This document shows positions 7,765 through 17,213 of a stretch of 38,965 nucleotides of DNA, one piece after another. The stretch comes from Flintibacter muris (GTDB lineage: Bacteria; Bacillota; Clostridia; Oscillospirales; Oscillospiraceae): contig NZ_CALPCP010000031.1 in the NCBI RefSeq assembly GCF_943192995.1, forward strand, positions 1 to 38,965, given 5' to 3'. The first letter of the stretch is position 1, and the number at the start of each line of letters is the position of its first letter. Position numbers and translations under genes: made by a program. The notes beneath the pieces were generated by a model that was not told the origin of the DNA, did no database searches, and saw only the letters and a list, made by a program, of their open reading frames with translations.

Positions 7765-8700
7765 ATGAGTGAATTTACCCACCGCCCCGTCCTGCTGGAC
7801 GAGTGCATTGAGGCTTTGAACATCCGCTCCGGCGGAATTTATCTGGACGGCACCCTGGGCCGGGCAGGCCACAGCCGGGAGATTGTCAAACGGCTGACCA
7901 CCGGCCGCCTGATCTGTGTGGACCGGGACCAGGCGGCTCTGGATGCCGCCCGTGAGCGGCTGGCCCCCTGGCTGGACCGGGTGGAGCTGGTCCACAGCAA
8001 CTTTGACCGGGTGGATGAAATTTTGGACAGTCTGTCTATGCCGGCGGCGGACGGTATGCTCTTTGACCTGGGGGTGTCCTCTCCCCAGCTGGACGACGGC
8101 AGCCGGGGCTTTTCCTACATGGCGGACGCCCCCTTGGATATGCGCATGGATCAGGGAGAGGGGCTCACCGCCGCCGGTGTGGTCAACGGCTGGTCTCAGG
8201 AGGAGCTGCGCAGAGTGATATCACAGTATGGGGAGGAGCGCTTTGCTCCCCAGATTGCCGGGGCCATTGTCCGCCGCAGAGGGGACAAGCCCATTGAGAC
8301 CACTCTGGAGCTGGTGGAGGTGATCAAAAGCGCCATGCCCGCCAAGGCCCTGCGGGAGAAGCAGCACCCCGCCAAGCGCACCTTCCAGGCCATCCGCATC
8401 GCCGTCAACGACGAGCTGGCCTCGGTGGAGCGGATGCTCCAGCGGGCCGTCCCAAGGCTGAACCGGGGAGGGCGGCTGGCTGTGATTACCTTCCACTCCC
8501 TGGAGGACCGCATTGTGAAAACCGGCCTGGCCGGCTTTGCCAAAGGATGTACCTGTCCGCCTGATTTTCCCGTGTGCGTCTGCGGAAAGACGCCGGACAT
8601 CAGGCTGGTCAATAAAAAGCCCATCCTGCCCAGCCAGCGGGAAATTGAAGAAAACCCCCGCGCCCGCAGTGCCAAGCTGAGGGCGGCGGAGAAGCTGTGA
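7765..8700 (+). CDS. rsmH: 16S rRNA m4C1402 methyltransferase RsmH
   Basis: Methylates N4 of C1402 in 16S rRNA using SAM. The 311-residue protein starts with the conserved EFTHRPVLLDECIEAL, and has the SAM-binding DGTLGRAGHS loop, GVSSPQLDDGSRGFSY, the MRMDQ segment and ITFHSLEDRIVK near residue 240. The C-terminus carries the usual NPRARSAKLRAAEK. Length and order after mraZ are standard. The ATG at 7765 lies one base after the mraZ stop. Confidence 0.96.
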   Translation: MSEFTHRPVLLDECIEALNIRSGGIYLDGTLGRAGHSREIVKRLTTGRLICVDRDQAALDAARERLAPWLDRVELVHSNFDRVDEILDSLSMPAADGMLFDLGVSSPQLDDGSRGFSYMADAPLDMRMDQGEGLTAAGVVNGWSQEELRRVISQYGEERFAPQIAGAIVRRRGDKPIETTLELVEVIKSAMPAKALREKQHPAKRTFQAIRIAVNDELASVERMLQRAVPRLNRGGRLAVITFHSLEDRIVKTGLAGFAKGCTCPPDFPVCVCGKTPDIRLVNKKPILPSQREIEENPRARSAKLRAAEKL

Positions 8701-8725
8701 AAATACGAACGATAGGAGTACCGTT

Positions 8726-9292
8726 ATGGCCAAATATCGCCGCCATAATACAACCGCATACAGTACCTACGGCAGCGTGGCCTACGCCCCGGCCTACGAC
8801 GGGAACGCCGTCCGGGCGCCCCGGCGGGAGGAGGAGCTCCGCCGGGCCCCGGCCCCCTACCCCAAGCGGCGGGAGCAGGTCCGTCGGCAGGAGCGGGCCA
8901 GCGTACGGGTCCGTCAGGCGGGGGCAATCGCCCCCTTCGCGGTGGTGGGCTTTCTGGCTGTAGCCATCTTCGCGGCCATGCTGATTACCAGCTACGCCCA
9001 GCTGACGGTGGCCAACGACGAGATGGTCAAACTGCGCAGCGAGCTGTCCGCCCTGAAAAGCGACAACGCCGCCCTGACCGCCCAGTACGAGAAGGTCTTT
9101 GACCTGGCCACCATCCAGGAGGTGGTGGGGGACACCATGGTGCGCCCCACCAGCGACCAGGTGGTCTATATCGACCTGTCTGAGCCGGACACTGTCACCG
9201 TCTACCAGGGCAATGCCGGGCCCTCCGGGCTGCGGAGCATACTGGAGGGAATCGGGGATATTTTCGGCAGCATCATAGAATATTTCCGCTGA
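8726..9292 (+). CDS. ftsL: FtsL-like septum-formation protein
   Basis: Small bitopic division protein that links FtsQ/DivIB and FtsW-FtsI at the septum. The 188-residue product has a charged, Arg- and Pro-rich cytoplasmic tail of about 70 residues, one membrane span (around residues 70-92, with VVGFLAVAIFAAMLI), and a short coiled-coil segment with heptad leucines (KLRSELSALKSDNAALTAQY). A region with VQPT-like polar residues follows. FtsL sequences diverge strongly, so the call rests on size, topology and position between rsmH and the class B PBP. The N-terminal tail is longer than in Bacillus FtsL. Confidence 0.8.
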   Translation: MAKYRRHNTTAYSTYGSVAYAPAYDGNAVRAPRREEELRRAPAPYPKRREQVRRQERASVRVRQAGAIAPFAVVGFLAVAIFAAMLITSYAQLTVANDEMVKLRSELSALKSDNAALTAQYEKVFDLATIQEVVGDTMVRPTSDQVVYIDLSEPDTVTVYQGNAGPSGLRSILEGIGDIFGSIIEYFR

Positions 9293-9294
9293 CC

Positions 9295-9394
9295 CGTACA
9301 TAGTGTACAATACGGGCCGGCTGGGTCAAAGCGCACAAGCTCACCGGTAATATAGAGAAATTCGGGCGCAGGAAAGAGGCTTTCTTGCGCCCTT
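9295..9394 (+). other. Two hairpins in the ftsL-ftsI gap
   Basis: CCCGTA/TACGGG with an inner TGTACA palindrome forms one stem near 9295-9318. A longer stem (GGGCGCA... with ...TGCGCCC) lies at about 9366-9394. Neither has a T-run, so they are more likely mRNA-stability or processing structures than terminators. Confidence 0.4.
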
Positions 9395-9417
9395 TCACCG
9401 CAAAGGGGGTCCGTTTT

Positions 9418-11898
9418 ATGAACAGAAATACAGCCAGAACCCGGAAACAAACAGCCAAACGGGCCCCGGAACGGAGCCGTTACGAGCGGGGCCTCAGCTG
9501 GGCCGGGGCACCCACCAGCGCCACCCGGGGCAGCCACTCCAAGCGTTCCATCCTCCACCGCACGCTGGTGCTGATGGTTGTGTGCGGTGTGGTGATGTTC
9601 ATTCCCCTGGCCTGGAGGCTGTGGGATATCGCCATTGTCCACCACGACGAGTACCAGAAGACGGCCACCCAGCAGCAGACCCTGGATTTTACCATCTCCG
9701 CCCAGCGGGGCAACATCTATGACCGCAACGGCAACGTGATGGCCATGTCGGCCACGGTGTATAAGCTGATCCTGTCCCCGAGGGACCTGGTAAACAGCGT
9801 ATCTAAAAAGGACGAGGACGGCAATGAGCTGTCCACCGAGGCCTACAATGCCAGCGTGGCCCTTCGCCAGGACCAGATGGTGATGGAGCTGATGACCCTG
9901 TTCCCGGAGCTGGACCGGGAGCGGGTGGATAAGCAGGTACACAACACCAAAAACGCCTACTGGGAGGTTAGAACCAACATTGAGGAGGAGGAGGCCGAGG
10001 TGCTGCGGGAGTACCTCACCGAGCACAAGACCGCCTCCTACCTGTACCTCATTCCGGACGCCAAGCGCTACTACCCCTACTCCGGCCTGGCCGCCCAGGC
10101 CCTGGGCTTTGTCAACGCCAACGGCGGGGCCTACGGTATTGAGGCGGTGTACAACGATGTGCTGGAGGGCACCCCCGGCCGGGTAATGACCAACAAGACC
10201 GCCGGCGGCACCGAGCGCTTCAATACCTATGCCGAGTATGTGGACGCCGTGGACGGCTACAACCTTACCCTCACCATTGATGCCACCATTCAGTCCTACC
10301 TGGAAAAAACCCTGGAGGAGGGCATCCGGGAGTTTGACGTGCAGGAGGGTGCCTTTGCCATTGCCATGAACCCCAAGACCGGGGCTATCTACGGCATTGC
10401 CAGCTCCCCGGACTTTGACCCCAACAGCTACTCCCAGATTTCCAACGAGCTGCTTCTGGCCCAGATGGAGCAGGATAAGGAGGAGATTTTTCAGCAGCTG
10501 AAGGCGAACAACACAGAAAACCTCACCGACAGCGAGCTGATGAGCAAGGCGGAGAGCCAGGCCTACTCCAACGCAGTCAATACCCAGTGGCGCAGCCGGG
10601 CCATAGACTCCCGGTATGAGCCGGGCTCCACCTTCAAGGCTCTGGTGCTGGCCGCCGCCCTGGAGGAGGGAGTGGTGTCTGAAAGCGACCGCTTCTACTG
10701 CCCCGGCTATGCCAAGGTGGCCGACCGGGAGATCTCCTGCTCCAGAAAGCAGGGCCACCTGGACCAGGACCTGACCAAGGCGGTGGGCAACTCCTGCAAC
10801 CCCGCCTTTATGGAAATCGGCAGGCGGCTGGGTAAGGATAAGTTTTATCAGTACTTTGAGGCCTTTGGCCTGATGGAGAACACCGGCATTGACCTGCCCG
10901 GTGAGGCCAGCCTGGTGGGCGCCATCTGGGATAAGAATAAAATGGGCGAGGTGGAACTGGCCACCGCCTCCTTCGGCCAGCGCTTTGAGGTCACCCCCCT
11001 CCAGATGATCTGCGGCTTTGCCGCCGTCATCAACGGGGGCAACCTGGTAAAACCCTATGTGGTCCAGTCCATCAGTACCAGGGACGGCACCGTTGTCCAG
11101 AACACAGAGACGGAGATTGTCCGCCAGGTCATCAGCGCCGAGACCAGCCAGCGAGCCGCCGACATTTTGGAAAAGGTGGTGTCCCAGGGCACCGGCAAGA
11201 ACGCCTATGTGGCGGGCTACCGTATCGGCGGCAAGACCGGCTCCTCCGAGGTGGGCCTGGAGAAGGACCACACCCTGGTCTCCTTCATGGGCTACGCCCC
11301 CGCCGACGACCCCCAGGTGATTGTCCTGCTGGCCTACGACCGGCCCAAGCCTGTGTCGCCAGGCAGCGACTACACCGCCAATGATATTTACATCAGCGGC
11401 GGCAACATGGCCGCCAAAAAGGCCGGCCCCCTGATTGCTGAGATTCTGGACTACCTGGGAGTGGAGAAAATCTACAGCGCCGAGGAGTCCGCCGCCGTGG
11501 ACGTACCTATGCCCAGTGTGACCGGAATATCTGTGGACAACGCCAAGACTGAGCTGGAGAAGAAGAACCTGAAGTACCGCACCATAGGCCAGGGAGACAC
11601 CGTCTCCCGTCAGGTTCCCGCCGCCCGGGCCAGCATTCCCGGCGGCTCCACCGTCATCCTCTATCTGGGGGACGCCGTTCCAGACAGCACCAACGAGGTG
11701 CCGGATGTCACCGGCATGACCTACGAGGGGGCCAAAAACGCCCTGGAAAGGGCCGGCTTCTTCATGCGGGCCTCGGGTGTGTCCACCTACTACAGCAACA
11801 CCACCACCGCCGCCGGCCAGAGCGTCAGCCCAGGGGAGGCGGCCGCCGTTGGAACGGTCATCAATGTGCAGTTCTACAACGTGGTGGAGGATAACTAA
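9418..11898 (+). CDS. ftsI: Class B penicillin-binding protein with two PASTA domains (FtsI/SpoVD type)
   Basis: Septal peptidoglycan transpeptidase, target of beta-lactams. The 826-residue product has a basic N-tail, one membrane span (about residues 45-70), a PBP dimerisation domain with AQRGNIYDRNG, and the transpeptidase domain with S404 in STFK, SCN near residue 458 and KTG near 606. Two PASTA domains follow (about 695-755 and 760-826, the second starting VPDVTGM). About 57 residues separate SSPDFDPN from YEPGSTFK, longer than usual, and this insertion is charged and helical. The start at 9418 has AAAGGGGG upstream; an in-frame ATG at 9385 lacks one. PASTA domains make SpoVD an alternative name. 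Confidence 0.92.
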   Translation: MNRNTARTRKQTAKRAPERSRYERGLSWAGAPTSATRGSHSKRSILHRTLVLMVVCGVVMFIPLAWRLWDIAIVHHDEYQKTATQQQTLDFTISAQRGNIYDRNGNVMAMSATVYKLILSPRDLVNSVSKKDEDGNELSTEAYNASVALRQDQMVMELMTLFPELDRERVDKQVHNTKNAYWEVRTNIEEEEAEVLREYLTEHKTASYLYLIPDAKRYYPYSGLAAQALGFVNANGGAYGIEAVYNDVLEGTPGRVMTNKTAGGTERFNTYAEYVDAVDGYNLTLTIDATIQSYLEKTLEEGIREFDVQEGAFAIAMNPKTGAIYGIASSPDFDPNSYSQISNELLLAQMEQDKEEIFQQLKANNTENLTDSELMSKAESQAYSNAVNTQWRSRAIDSRYEPGSTFKALVLAAALEEGVVSESDRFYCPGYAKVADREISCSRKQGHLDQDLTKAVGNSCNPAFMEIGRRLGKDKFYQYFEAFGLMENTGIDLPGEASLVGAIWDKNKMGEVELATASFGQRFEVTPLQMICGFAAVINGGNLVKPYVVQSISTRDGTVVQNTETEIVRQVISAETSQRAADILEKVVSQGTGKNAYVAGYRIGGKTGSSEVGLEKDHTLVSFMGYAPADDPQVIVLLAYDRPKPVSPGSDYTANDIYISGGNMAAKKAGPLIAEILDYLGVEKIYSAEESAAVDVPMPSVTGISVDNAKTELEKKNLKYRTIGQGDTVSRQVPAARASIPGGSTVILYLGDAVPDSTNEVPDVTGMTYEGAKNALERAGFFMRASGVSTYYSNTTTAAGQSVSPGEAAAVGTVINVQFYNVVEDN

Positions 11899-12046
11899 AG
11901 CAATTACCAGCTTTGCTGGCCTGTGGCCGCCCCTACAGCTCGGGCGGCAGGGACTTATAGCACCCCGGCTTTGCCGGGCCCCCTTTGAAAAGGGACCTTA
12001 GAGCACATCTTATATAGAATGAAACCGCCCTTTGAGGGGTGACACC
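11899..12046. repeat. Dispersed palindromic repeat cluster between ftsI and murE
   Basis: This gap holds several short hairpins (for example CCCGGCTTTGCCGGG near 11963-11977 and CCCCTTTGAAAAGGGG-like pairing near 11979-11994) and a CCCCTACAG motif. Similar motifs recur at about 17293 and 24428. It looks like a degenerate member of the dispersed-repeat family described at 14585-14723. Confidence 0.5.
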
Positions 12047-13537
12047 ATGAAACTGCGCGACCTTTTGGTTGGCGTCCCCCTCACGGGGGAGAGCCTCAGC
12101 CAGGATATGGAAATTTCTTCCATATCCTACGATACCCGGACCCTGGAGCCAGGAGCCCTTTTTGTGGCCATGTCCGGCGACAAAACTGACGGCCACCGGT
12201 ACATCCAAACCGCCCTGGAAAAGGGGGCCGCCGCCGTTATATGCCAGCGGGCCCCGGAGGAAGAGGGGCCCTGGCTGGTAACGCCGGACAGCCGGCTGGC
12301 CCTGGCCCTGGTTTCCGCCAACTGGTTTGGCAGGCCGGGGGACTCCATGGTCCTGGCCGCCGTTACCGGCACCAACGGCAAAACCACCACCACCAACCTG
12401 CTCAAGGAGCTGCTGGAGCGGACGGCGGGGGCCAGGGTAGGCCTTGTGGGTACCAACCGGAACATGATTGGAGACCGGGAGCTGCCCGCCCACCGCACCA
12501 CCCCGGAGAGCTGGGAACTCCAGTCCCTCCTGCGTCAGATGGCGGACGAGGGCTGTACCCATGTGGTGATGGAGGTATCCTCCCACGCTTTGGTCCAGCA
12601 CCGGACGGCCGGGCTGATTTTTGACACGGCAGTCTTCACCAACCTGACCCAGGACCATCTGGACTACCACCACACCATGGAGGACTACCGGGCCGCCAAG
12701 GGGCTGCTCTTTAAACAGTGCAGAAAGGCTGTACTCAACCTGGACGACGAGGCGGGACGGTGGTATCTGGACCAGGTGAACTGCCCTGTGTTCACCTACT
12801 CAGAGAACAAGACCGGAGCGGACCTGTCCGCCAAGAATATCCGCCTGTTCCCCGGCCATGTGGAGTTCGAGGCCCTGACTTTGGGAAAGCTGGCCCACAT
12901 CCATCTGCCCATCCCCGGCGGCTTTTCCATCTACAACGCCCTGTCCGCCCTGTCCGCAGGGCTGTGCTTGGGGCTGGGACTGGAGGAGATGGCCGCCGCC
13001 ATGCCCAACCTCCATGGGGTAAAAGGCAGGGTGGAGGTGGTGCCCGTCCCCCGGGCCTACACCGTTATCATAGACTACGCCCACACCCCCAACGCCCTGG
13101 AAAATATCCTCACCACCGCCCGGGACTTTACAGCGGGCCGCCTCATCTGCCTGTTTGGCTGCGGCGGCGACCGGGACAGGACCAAGCGCCCCATTATGGG
13201 GGCCATTGCCGGGGAGCTGGCCGACCTGGCGGTGGTCACCTCCGACAACCCCCGCACCGAGGACCCCCGGGCCATCATTGACGACATCCTCTCCGGCATG
13301 GGGGAGGGAGAGGCCGAACTCCATGTAGAGCCCGACCGCCCGGCCGCCATTGCCTGGGCTCTGGAGCAGGGGAAACCGGGGGACGTGATTGTCCTGGCCG
13401 GCAAGGGCCACGAGACCTATCAGGAGATCAACGGCATCCAGCACCACCTGGACGAGCGGGAAGTGGTGGCGGACTATTTCAAACAATCGGACCTCCGACA
13501 ACAAAAGACTGGAAAAGTTCCCGCAGATGTGATATAA
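12047..13537 (+). CDS. murE: UDP-MurNAc-L-Ala-D-Glu:meso-diaminopimelate ligase MurE
   Basis: Adds the third residue of the peptidoglycan stem peptide in the cytoplasm, using ATP. The 496-residue protein has the P-loop GTNGKTTTT (about residues 107-116), the conserved HRTTPE substrate segment, the HHTMEDY region with the catalytic-lysine neighbourhood, and DNPRTEDP near residue 400. DNPR is the known meso-DAP specificity motif (lysine-adding enzymes differ). This fits with dapF and lysA downstream in the same window. The start at 12047 has GAGGGG eight bases upstream. No murF follows, although it normally does. Confidence 0.96.
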   Translation: MKLRDLLVGVPLTGESLSQDMEISSISYDTRTLEPGALFVAMSGDKTDGHRYIQTALEKGAAAVICQRAPEEEGPWLVTPDSRLALALVSANWFGRPGDSMVLAAVTGTNGKTTTTNLLKELLERTAGARVGLVGTNRNMIGDRELPAHRTTPESWELQSLLRQMADEGCTHVVMEVSSHALVQHRTAGLIFDTAVFTNLTQDHLDYHHTMEDYRAAKGLLFKQCRKAVLNLDDEAGRWYLDQVNCPVFTYSENKTGADLSAKNIRLFPGHVEFEALTLGKLAHIHLPIPGGFSIYNALSALSAGLCLGLGLEEMAAAMPNLHGVKGRVEVVPVPRAYTVIIDYAHTPNALENILTTARDFTAGRLICLFGCGGDRDRTKRPIMGAIAGELADLAVVTSDNPRTEDPRAIIDDILSGMGEGEAELHVEPDRPAAIAWALEQGKPGDVIVLAGKGHETYQEINGIQHHLDEREVVADYFKQSDLRQQKTGKVPADVI

Positions 13538-13586
13538 TCCCTTGTTCTGTGCGCTCCAAAAGAGAAAAAACCGGGAGGGTTCCAAT

Positions 13587-14573
13587 ATGATATTCATCCT
13601 GAGCTTTATTGTGGCCTTTGGCGTGGCCGCCATTGTGGGCCAGATTCTGATTCCGCTGCTGCGCCGCCTGAAGGCGGGGCAGTCCATCCGGGCGGACGGC
13701 CCCACCTGGCACATGTCCAAGCAGGGGACCCCAACCATGGGGGGCATCATGTTCATTGTGGCCATCGCCGCCGCCTGCGGGGTGGCCGGCTGGGAGGAAA
13801 TCCAACGGGGGAACTGCAAGCACCTGTATGTGTTCCTCTTTGCCCTGATCTTCGGCGTAATCGGCATGATTGACGACTTTCAGAAGCTGCGCCACCACGC
13901 CAACGAGGGCCTTACCGCCGCCCAGAAGTTTCTGCTCCAGCTGGCGGCGGCCATTGCCTTCACAGTGCTGATGCGAAACGAGGGATATCTGACGCCCAAC
14001 CTGTTTATTCCCTTTTTCAACTTCACCATTCCCCTGCCCTGGGTGGTGTACATGGTCTTTGCCGCCTTTGTCATGGTGGGTACGGTGAACGCCGTCAACC
14101 TCACCGACGGCATAGACGGCCTGGCCACCGGCGTCACCATCCCTGTGGCCCTGTTCTATATGACGGTGGCCGCCTGGTTCGGACGAAACGATCTGGCCAT
14201 CCTGGCCGCCGCCCTGGCGGGGGGACTGTCCGCCTTTCTGCTGTATAACTTCCACCCCGCCAAGGTCTTTATGGGGGACACCGGCTCCCTGTTTCTGGGG
14301 GGGATGGTGTGCGGCCTGGCCTTTGCCCTGGATATCCCCCTGGTCATTCCCATTATCGGCCTGATCTATGTGGCCGAGGTGCTGTCTGATATTATCCAGG
14401 TGGTCTACTTTAAAAAGACCCACGGCAAACGCTTTTTCCGTATGGCTCCCCTCCACCACCACCTGGAGATGGGCGGCTGGAGCGAAACCAAGCTGTTCTG
14501 CGTCTTCTCCGGCATCACCCTGGCCCTGTGCTGCCTGGGCTTTCTGGGGGTTATGTACCGGTATCCCATGTAA
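13587..14573 (+). CDS. mraY: Phospho-MurNAc-pentapeptide translocase MraY
   Basis: Makes lipid I by transferring phospho-MurNAc-pentapeptide to undecaprenyl phosphate at the inner membrane face. The 328-residue multi-pass protein has GTPTMGGI near residue 48, the catalytic DDFQK near residue 95, NLTDGIDGLATG near 171 and the C-terminal HHHLE with FRMAPLHHH before it. Start ATG 13587 has GGGAGG at the right spacing; the frame is open earlier but without RBS. It follows murE by 49 bases. Confidence 0.96.
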   Translation: MIFILSFIVAFGVAAIVGQILIPLLRRLKAGQSIRADGPTWHMSKQGTPTMGGIMFIVAIAAACGVAGWEEIQRGNCKHLYVFLFALIFGVIGMIDDFQKLRHHANEGLTAAQKFLLQLAAAIAFTVLMRNEGYLTPNLFIPFFNFTIPLPWVVYMVFAAFVMVGTVNAVNLTDGIDGLATGVTIPVALFYMTVAAWFGRNDLAILAAALAGGLSAFLLYNFHPAKVFMGDTGSLFLGGMVCGLAFALDIPLVIPIIGLIYVAEVLSDIIQVVYFKKTHGKRFFRMAPLHHHLEMGGWSETKLFCVFSGITLALCCLGFLGVMYRYPM

Positions 14574-14584
14574 GACGCACAAAA

Positions 14585-14723
14585 GCCTCCCTTCACAAAG
14601 GGAGGCGTCACCGCTGAAAGCGGTGACGGAGGGTTTTCCCTTGTGGAAATGCGTCTGGCGCTGTTTAGGAGAAAACCCCCAGTCAGCCTTACGGCTGACA
14701 GCCCCCTTTGCGAAGAGGGCCTT
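14585..14723. repeat. Composite hairpin repeat (two half-units), mraY-ftsW gap
   Basis: Half A (14585-14633) is two adjacent hairpins: GCCTCCCTT/AAGGGAGGC then GTCACCGC/GCGGTGAC. Half B (about 14671-14723) is two hairpins in mirror order, including GTCAGCC/GGCTGAC. The inner edges also pair (GGGTTTTC with GAAAACCC), so the whole forms a long cruciform. Relatives lie at 17214-17406, 21076-21127 (half), 22231-22416 and 30036-30125 (half). Confidence 0.75.
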
Positions 14724-14753
14724 ATGGAGCAGACCTGAAAGGAGGCAGAGCCT

Positions 14754-15980
14754 TTGGCCCGCAAAGCGAAACGAGATTTGACCATGGATGAGCAGCTGGC
14801 CCGGGGCCCGCTGGACCTGCCCTTTCTGATGCTGGTACTTCTGCTGCTGGGTATCGGGCTGATTATGCTCTTTTCCGCCTCTTACTACACCGCCTTTCGG
14901 GATCCCAAGCCCCCGGTGAGCAACAACCCCTACTTCTACATCACCCGTCAGGCGCTGTATGCCGGGGCGGGGGTGGCGGCCATGTACCTGATCTCCCGCA
15001 TCAACTACCAGCACTTCCGCTGGATGGCCCCGCTGATGCTGGCAGGCTCCATCTTTCTGCTGGCCCTGTGCTACACCCCCTTTGGGGTGGAGATCAACGG
15101 GGTAAAGCGCTGGCTGTATGTCTTTCTGGTGGGCGGACCCACCTTTCAGCCATCGGAGATTGCCAAGGTGGCGATTGTGCTGTTCTTTTCCGCGCGATTG
15201 TGCAAGCGGGACACGGAGCATCAGCTGCGCTTCACCAGGCGCACCGGCACCGGCCGTATGCTGAATTTGCTGGAAAAGATCGGTTTTCTGGAGCTGGTGC
15301 CCTATGGAGTGGTGATGCTGGTGGTGCTGGTACTGGTGGTCTTTGAGCCCCACATGTCGGGCACCATCCTGATTATGGTGGGGGGAGCCTCGGTCCTTTT
15401 TGTGTCGGGAATCCGCCTGGGCTGGTTTGTAGGCCTGGGCTCCCTGGCGGGGGCGGGGCTGGCCTTTATCGTGTTTATGACCGACTACCTCACCAGAAAG
15501 ATCAACATCTGGCTGGACCCCTGGGGGGCTGACGCCCAGAGTGACGGCTACCAGTTCCGTCAGGGCGTGTACTCCATCGCCTCCGGAGGCCTGCTGGGCC
15601 GGGGGCTGGGCAACAGCGGACAGAAGTACGGCTTTGTCCCGGAGCCGGAGAACGATATGATATTCCCCATTACGGTGGAGGAGCTGGGCCTGGTGGGGGG
15701 CTATCTGATTCTGCTGCTGTTCGCCCTGCTTATCCTGCGGGGCTATTGGCTGGCCCTCCACGCCCGGGATAAATTCGGTATGCTCACCACTGTGGGCATT
15801 ATCACCCTGCTGGCCACCCAGGTGTTTTTGAATATCGGGGTGATTACCGGCCTGATCCCCAACACCGGAATTTCCCTGCCCTTCTTCAGCTACGGAGGCA
15901 CCGCCCTAATGATACAGCTGGCGGAAATGGGCATGATACTAAGTATTTCCCGACAGATACCGGCCTCCCGGAAGGATTGA
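14754..15980 (+). CDS. ftsW: Septal peptidoglycan polymerase FtsW (SEDS)
   Basis: SEDS-family lipid II polymerase acting with FtsI at the septum. The 408-residue protein has about ten membrane spans, beginning LDLPFLMLVLLLLGIGLIMLFSAS. Signature segments include GVEINGVKRWL (periplasmic, before the catalytic region), FQPSEIAKVA, and the C-terminal NTGISLPFFSYGGTALMIQL. A TTG start at 14754 is favoured by AAAGGAGG eight bases upstream; ATG at 14784 is the alternative and lacks a close site. murD, which usually precedes ftsW, is absent. Confidence 0.95.
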   Translation: MARKAKRDLTMDEQLARGPLDLPFLMLVLLLLGIGLIMLFSASYYTAFRDPKPPVSNNPYFYITRQALYAGAGVAAMYLISRINYQHFRWMAPLMLAGSIFLLALCYTPFGVEINGVKRWLYVFLVGGPTFQPSEIAKVAIVLFFSARLCKRDTEHQLRFTRRTGTGRMLNLLEKIGFLELVPYGVVMLVVLVLVVFEPHMSGTILIMVGGASVLFVSGIRLGWFVGLGSLAGAGLAFIVFMTDYLTRKINIWLDPWGADAQSDGYQFRQGVYSIASGGLLGRGLGNSGQKYGFVPEPENDMIFPITVEELGLVGGYLILLLFALLILRGYWLALHARDKFGMLTTVGIITLLATQVFLNIGVITGLIPNTGISLPFFSYGGTALMIQLAEMGMILSISRQIPASRKD

Positions 15981-16071
15981 CCCCTGCGGGGGCCGCCCCC
16001 GGACGGTCGGAAACCAATGATAAGCGGGCCGCCGGAGGCGGCGGCCTCTACAGTCCATATGAGGTGGTAAT

Positions 16072-17190
16072 ATGAATATTCTGTTTACCTGCGGCGGCAC
16101 CGCTGGCCATGTGAACCCGGCGGTGGCTCTGGCCCGTGTTTTCCAGGAGAAGCACCCCGGCTGCCGGGTCCTCTTTGTGGGGGCGGACGGCGGTATGGAG
16201 AACAAGCTGGTTCCCAAGGAGGGGTACCAGATCAAAACGGTGACCATCACCAACTTCCACCGCTCTTTGGCCCCGGCGGACATTGCCCACAACCTGGGCA
16301 CGCTGATGAATATGCAGCGGTCTAAAAAGCAGGCCAGGGACATTCTGGATGAGTTCAAACCCGATCTGGTGGTGGGCACCGGGGGCTACGCCTCCTACCC
16401 TGTGGTCAATGAGGCCGCCCGCCGGGGCCTTCCCACCGCCGTCCACGAGTCCAACGCCGTTCCTGGCTTGACCACCAAGGCACTGTCCAAGGTGGTGGAC
16501 CGGGTGATGGTAGGCTTTGAGGAGAGCCGGGAGCACTATGACAACCCGGAGAAGGTGGTGGTTACCGGCACCCCTGTCCGAGGGGACTTTTTCAAGTATA
16601 CCAAGGCCGAGGCCCGGAAGAAGCTGGGCTTTTCTGACGACCGGCCCCTGCTGCTGTCCTACTGGGGCTCTCTTGGGGCGGAGGTGATGAACCAGAAGAT
16701 GATGGACTTTATCGCCAAGGAGTGCTACGAGGGAGCCCCCTGGCGGCATATCCACGGCGCGGGCCGGGACTACCCCTGGATGCAGGAGGAGCTGCTCCGC
16801 CGGGGGCTGAAGCTGGGGGATAACGGCATTGAGGTGCGGGAATATATTTATGACATGCCCCTGGTGATGGCTGCCGCCGACCTGGTGCTGTGCCGTGCCG
16901 GTGCCTCCACCATCTCAGAGATTACCGCCATTGCCAAGCCCGCCGTGCTGGTGCCCTCCCCCAACGTTACCGCCAACCATCAGGAGAAAAACGCCAAGGT
17001 GCTCTCCGGCCAGGGGGCCGCCGTCCTGCTGCGGGAGGCGGACTGCGTGGAAAACACCCTGTTTGACAAGGCGGCCCTCCTCCTCAACGCCCGTGACCAC
17101 CGGGAGGAGATGGTAAAAGCCCTCCAGTCCATGGCCGTGCCCAATGCGGCGGAGAAAATTTATGAGACGCTGCGGGAGATTATGAAATAG
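16072..17190 (+). CDS. murG: Lipid II synthase MurG
   Basis: Transfers GlcNAc to lipid I to give lipid II at the cytoplasmic membrane face. The 372-residue GT-B glycosyltransferase starts with the glycine-rich CGGTAGHVNPA loop and has the GTGGYASYPVV segment and an acceptor-site HESNAVPGL. The donor-site ICRAGASTISEI equivalent appears as LCRAGASTISEI, followed by VLVPSPNVTANHQEKNA. ATG 16072 has GAGGTGG upstream. It lies 91 bases after ftsW, a gap with only a GC-rich hairpin. Confidence 0.96.
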   Translation: MNILFTCGGTAGHVNPAVALARVFQEKHPGCRVLFVGADGGMENKLVPKEGYQIKTVTITNFHRSLAPADIAHNLGTLMNMQRSKKQARDILDEFKPDLVVGTGGYASYPVVNEAARRGLPTAVHESNAVPGLTTKALSKVVDRVMVGFEESREHYDNPEKVVVTGTPVRGDFFKYTKAEARKKLGFSDDRPLLLSYWGSLGAEVMNQKMMDFIAKECYEGAPWRHIHGAGRDYPWMQEELLRRGLKLGDNGIEVREYIYDMPLVMAAADLVLCRAGASTISEITAIAKPAVLVPSPNVTANHQEKNAKVLSGQGAAVLLREADCVENTLFDKAALLLNARDHREEMVKALQSMAVPNAAEKIYETLREIMK

Positions 17191-17213
17191 AAGCACCTCC
17201 CGCCGCAGCACCA

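Noticed and set aside
9202..11271. Very long open frame on the minus strand opposite ftsI
   Set aside because: It is a GC-rich antisense shadow: the plus strand encodes a complete PBP with all catalytic motifs, and the minus-strand product is a low-complexity Leu/Gly/His/Val-rich sequence with no domain.
13479..15761. Long open frame on the minus strand opposite mraY and ftsW
   Set aside because: The product is extremely His/Gln/Gly-rich, spans two clear membrane-protein genes on the other strand, and has no ribosome-binding site or motif.
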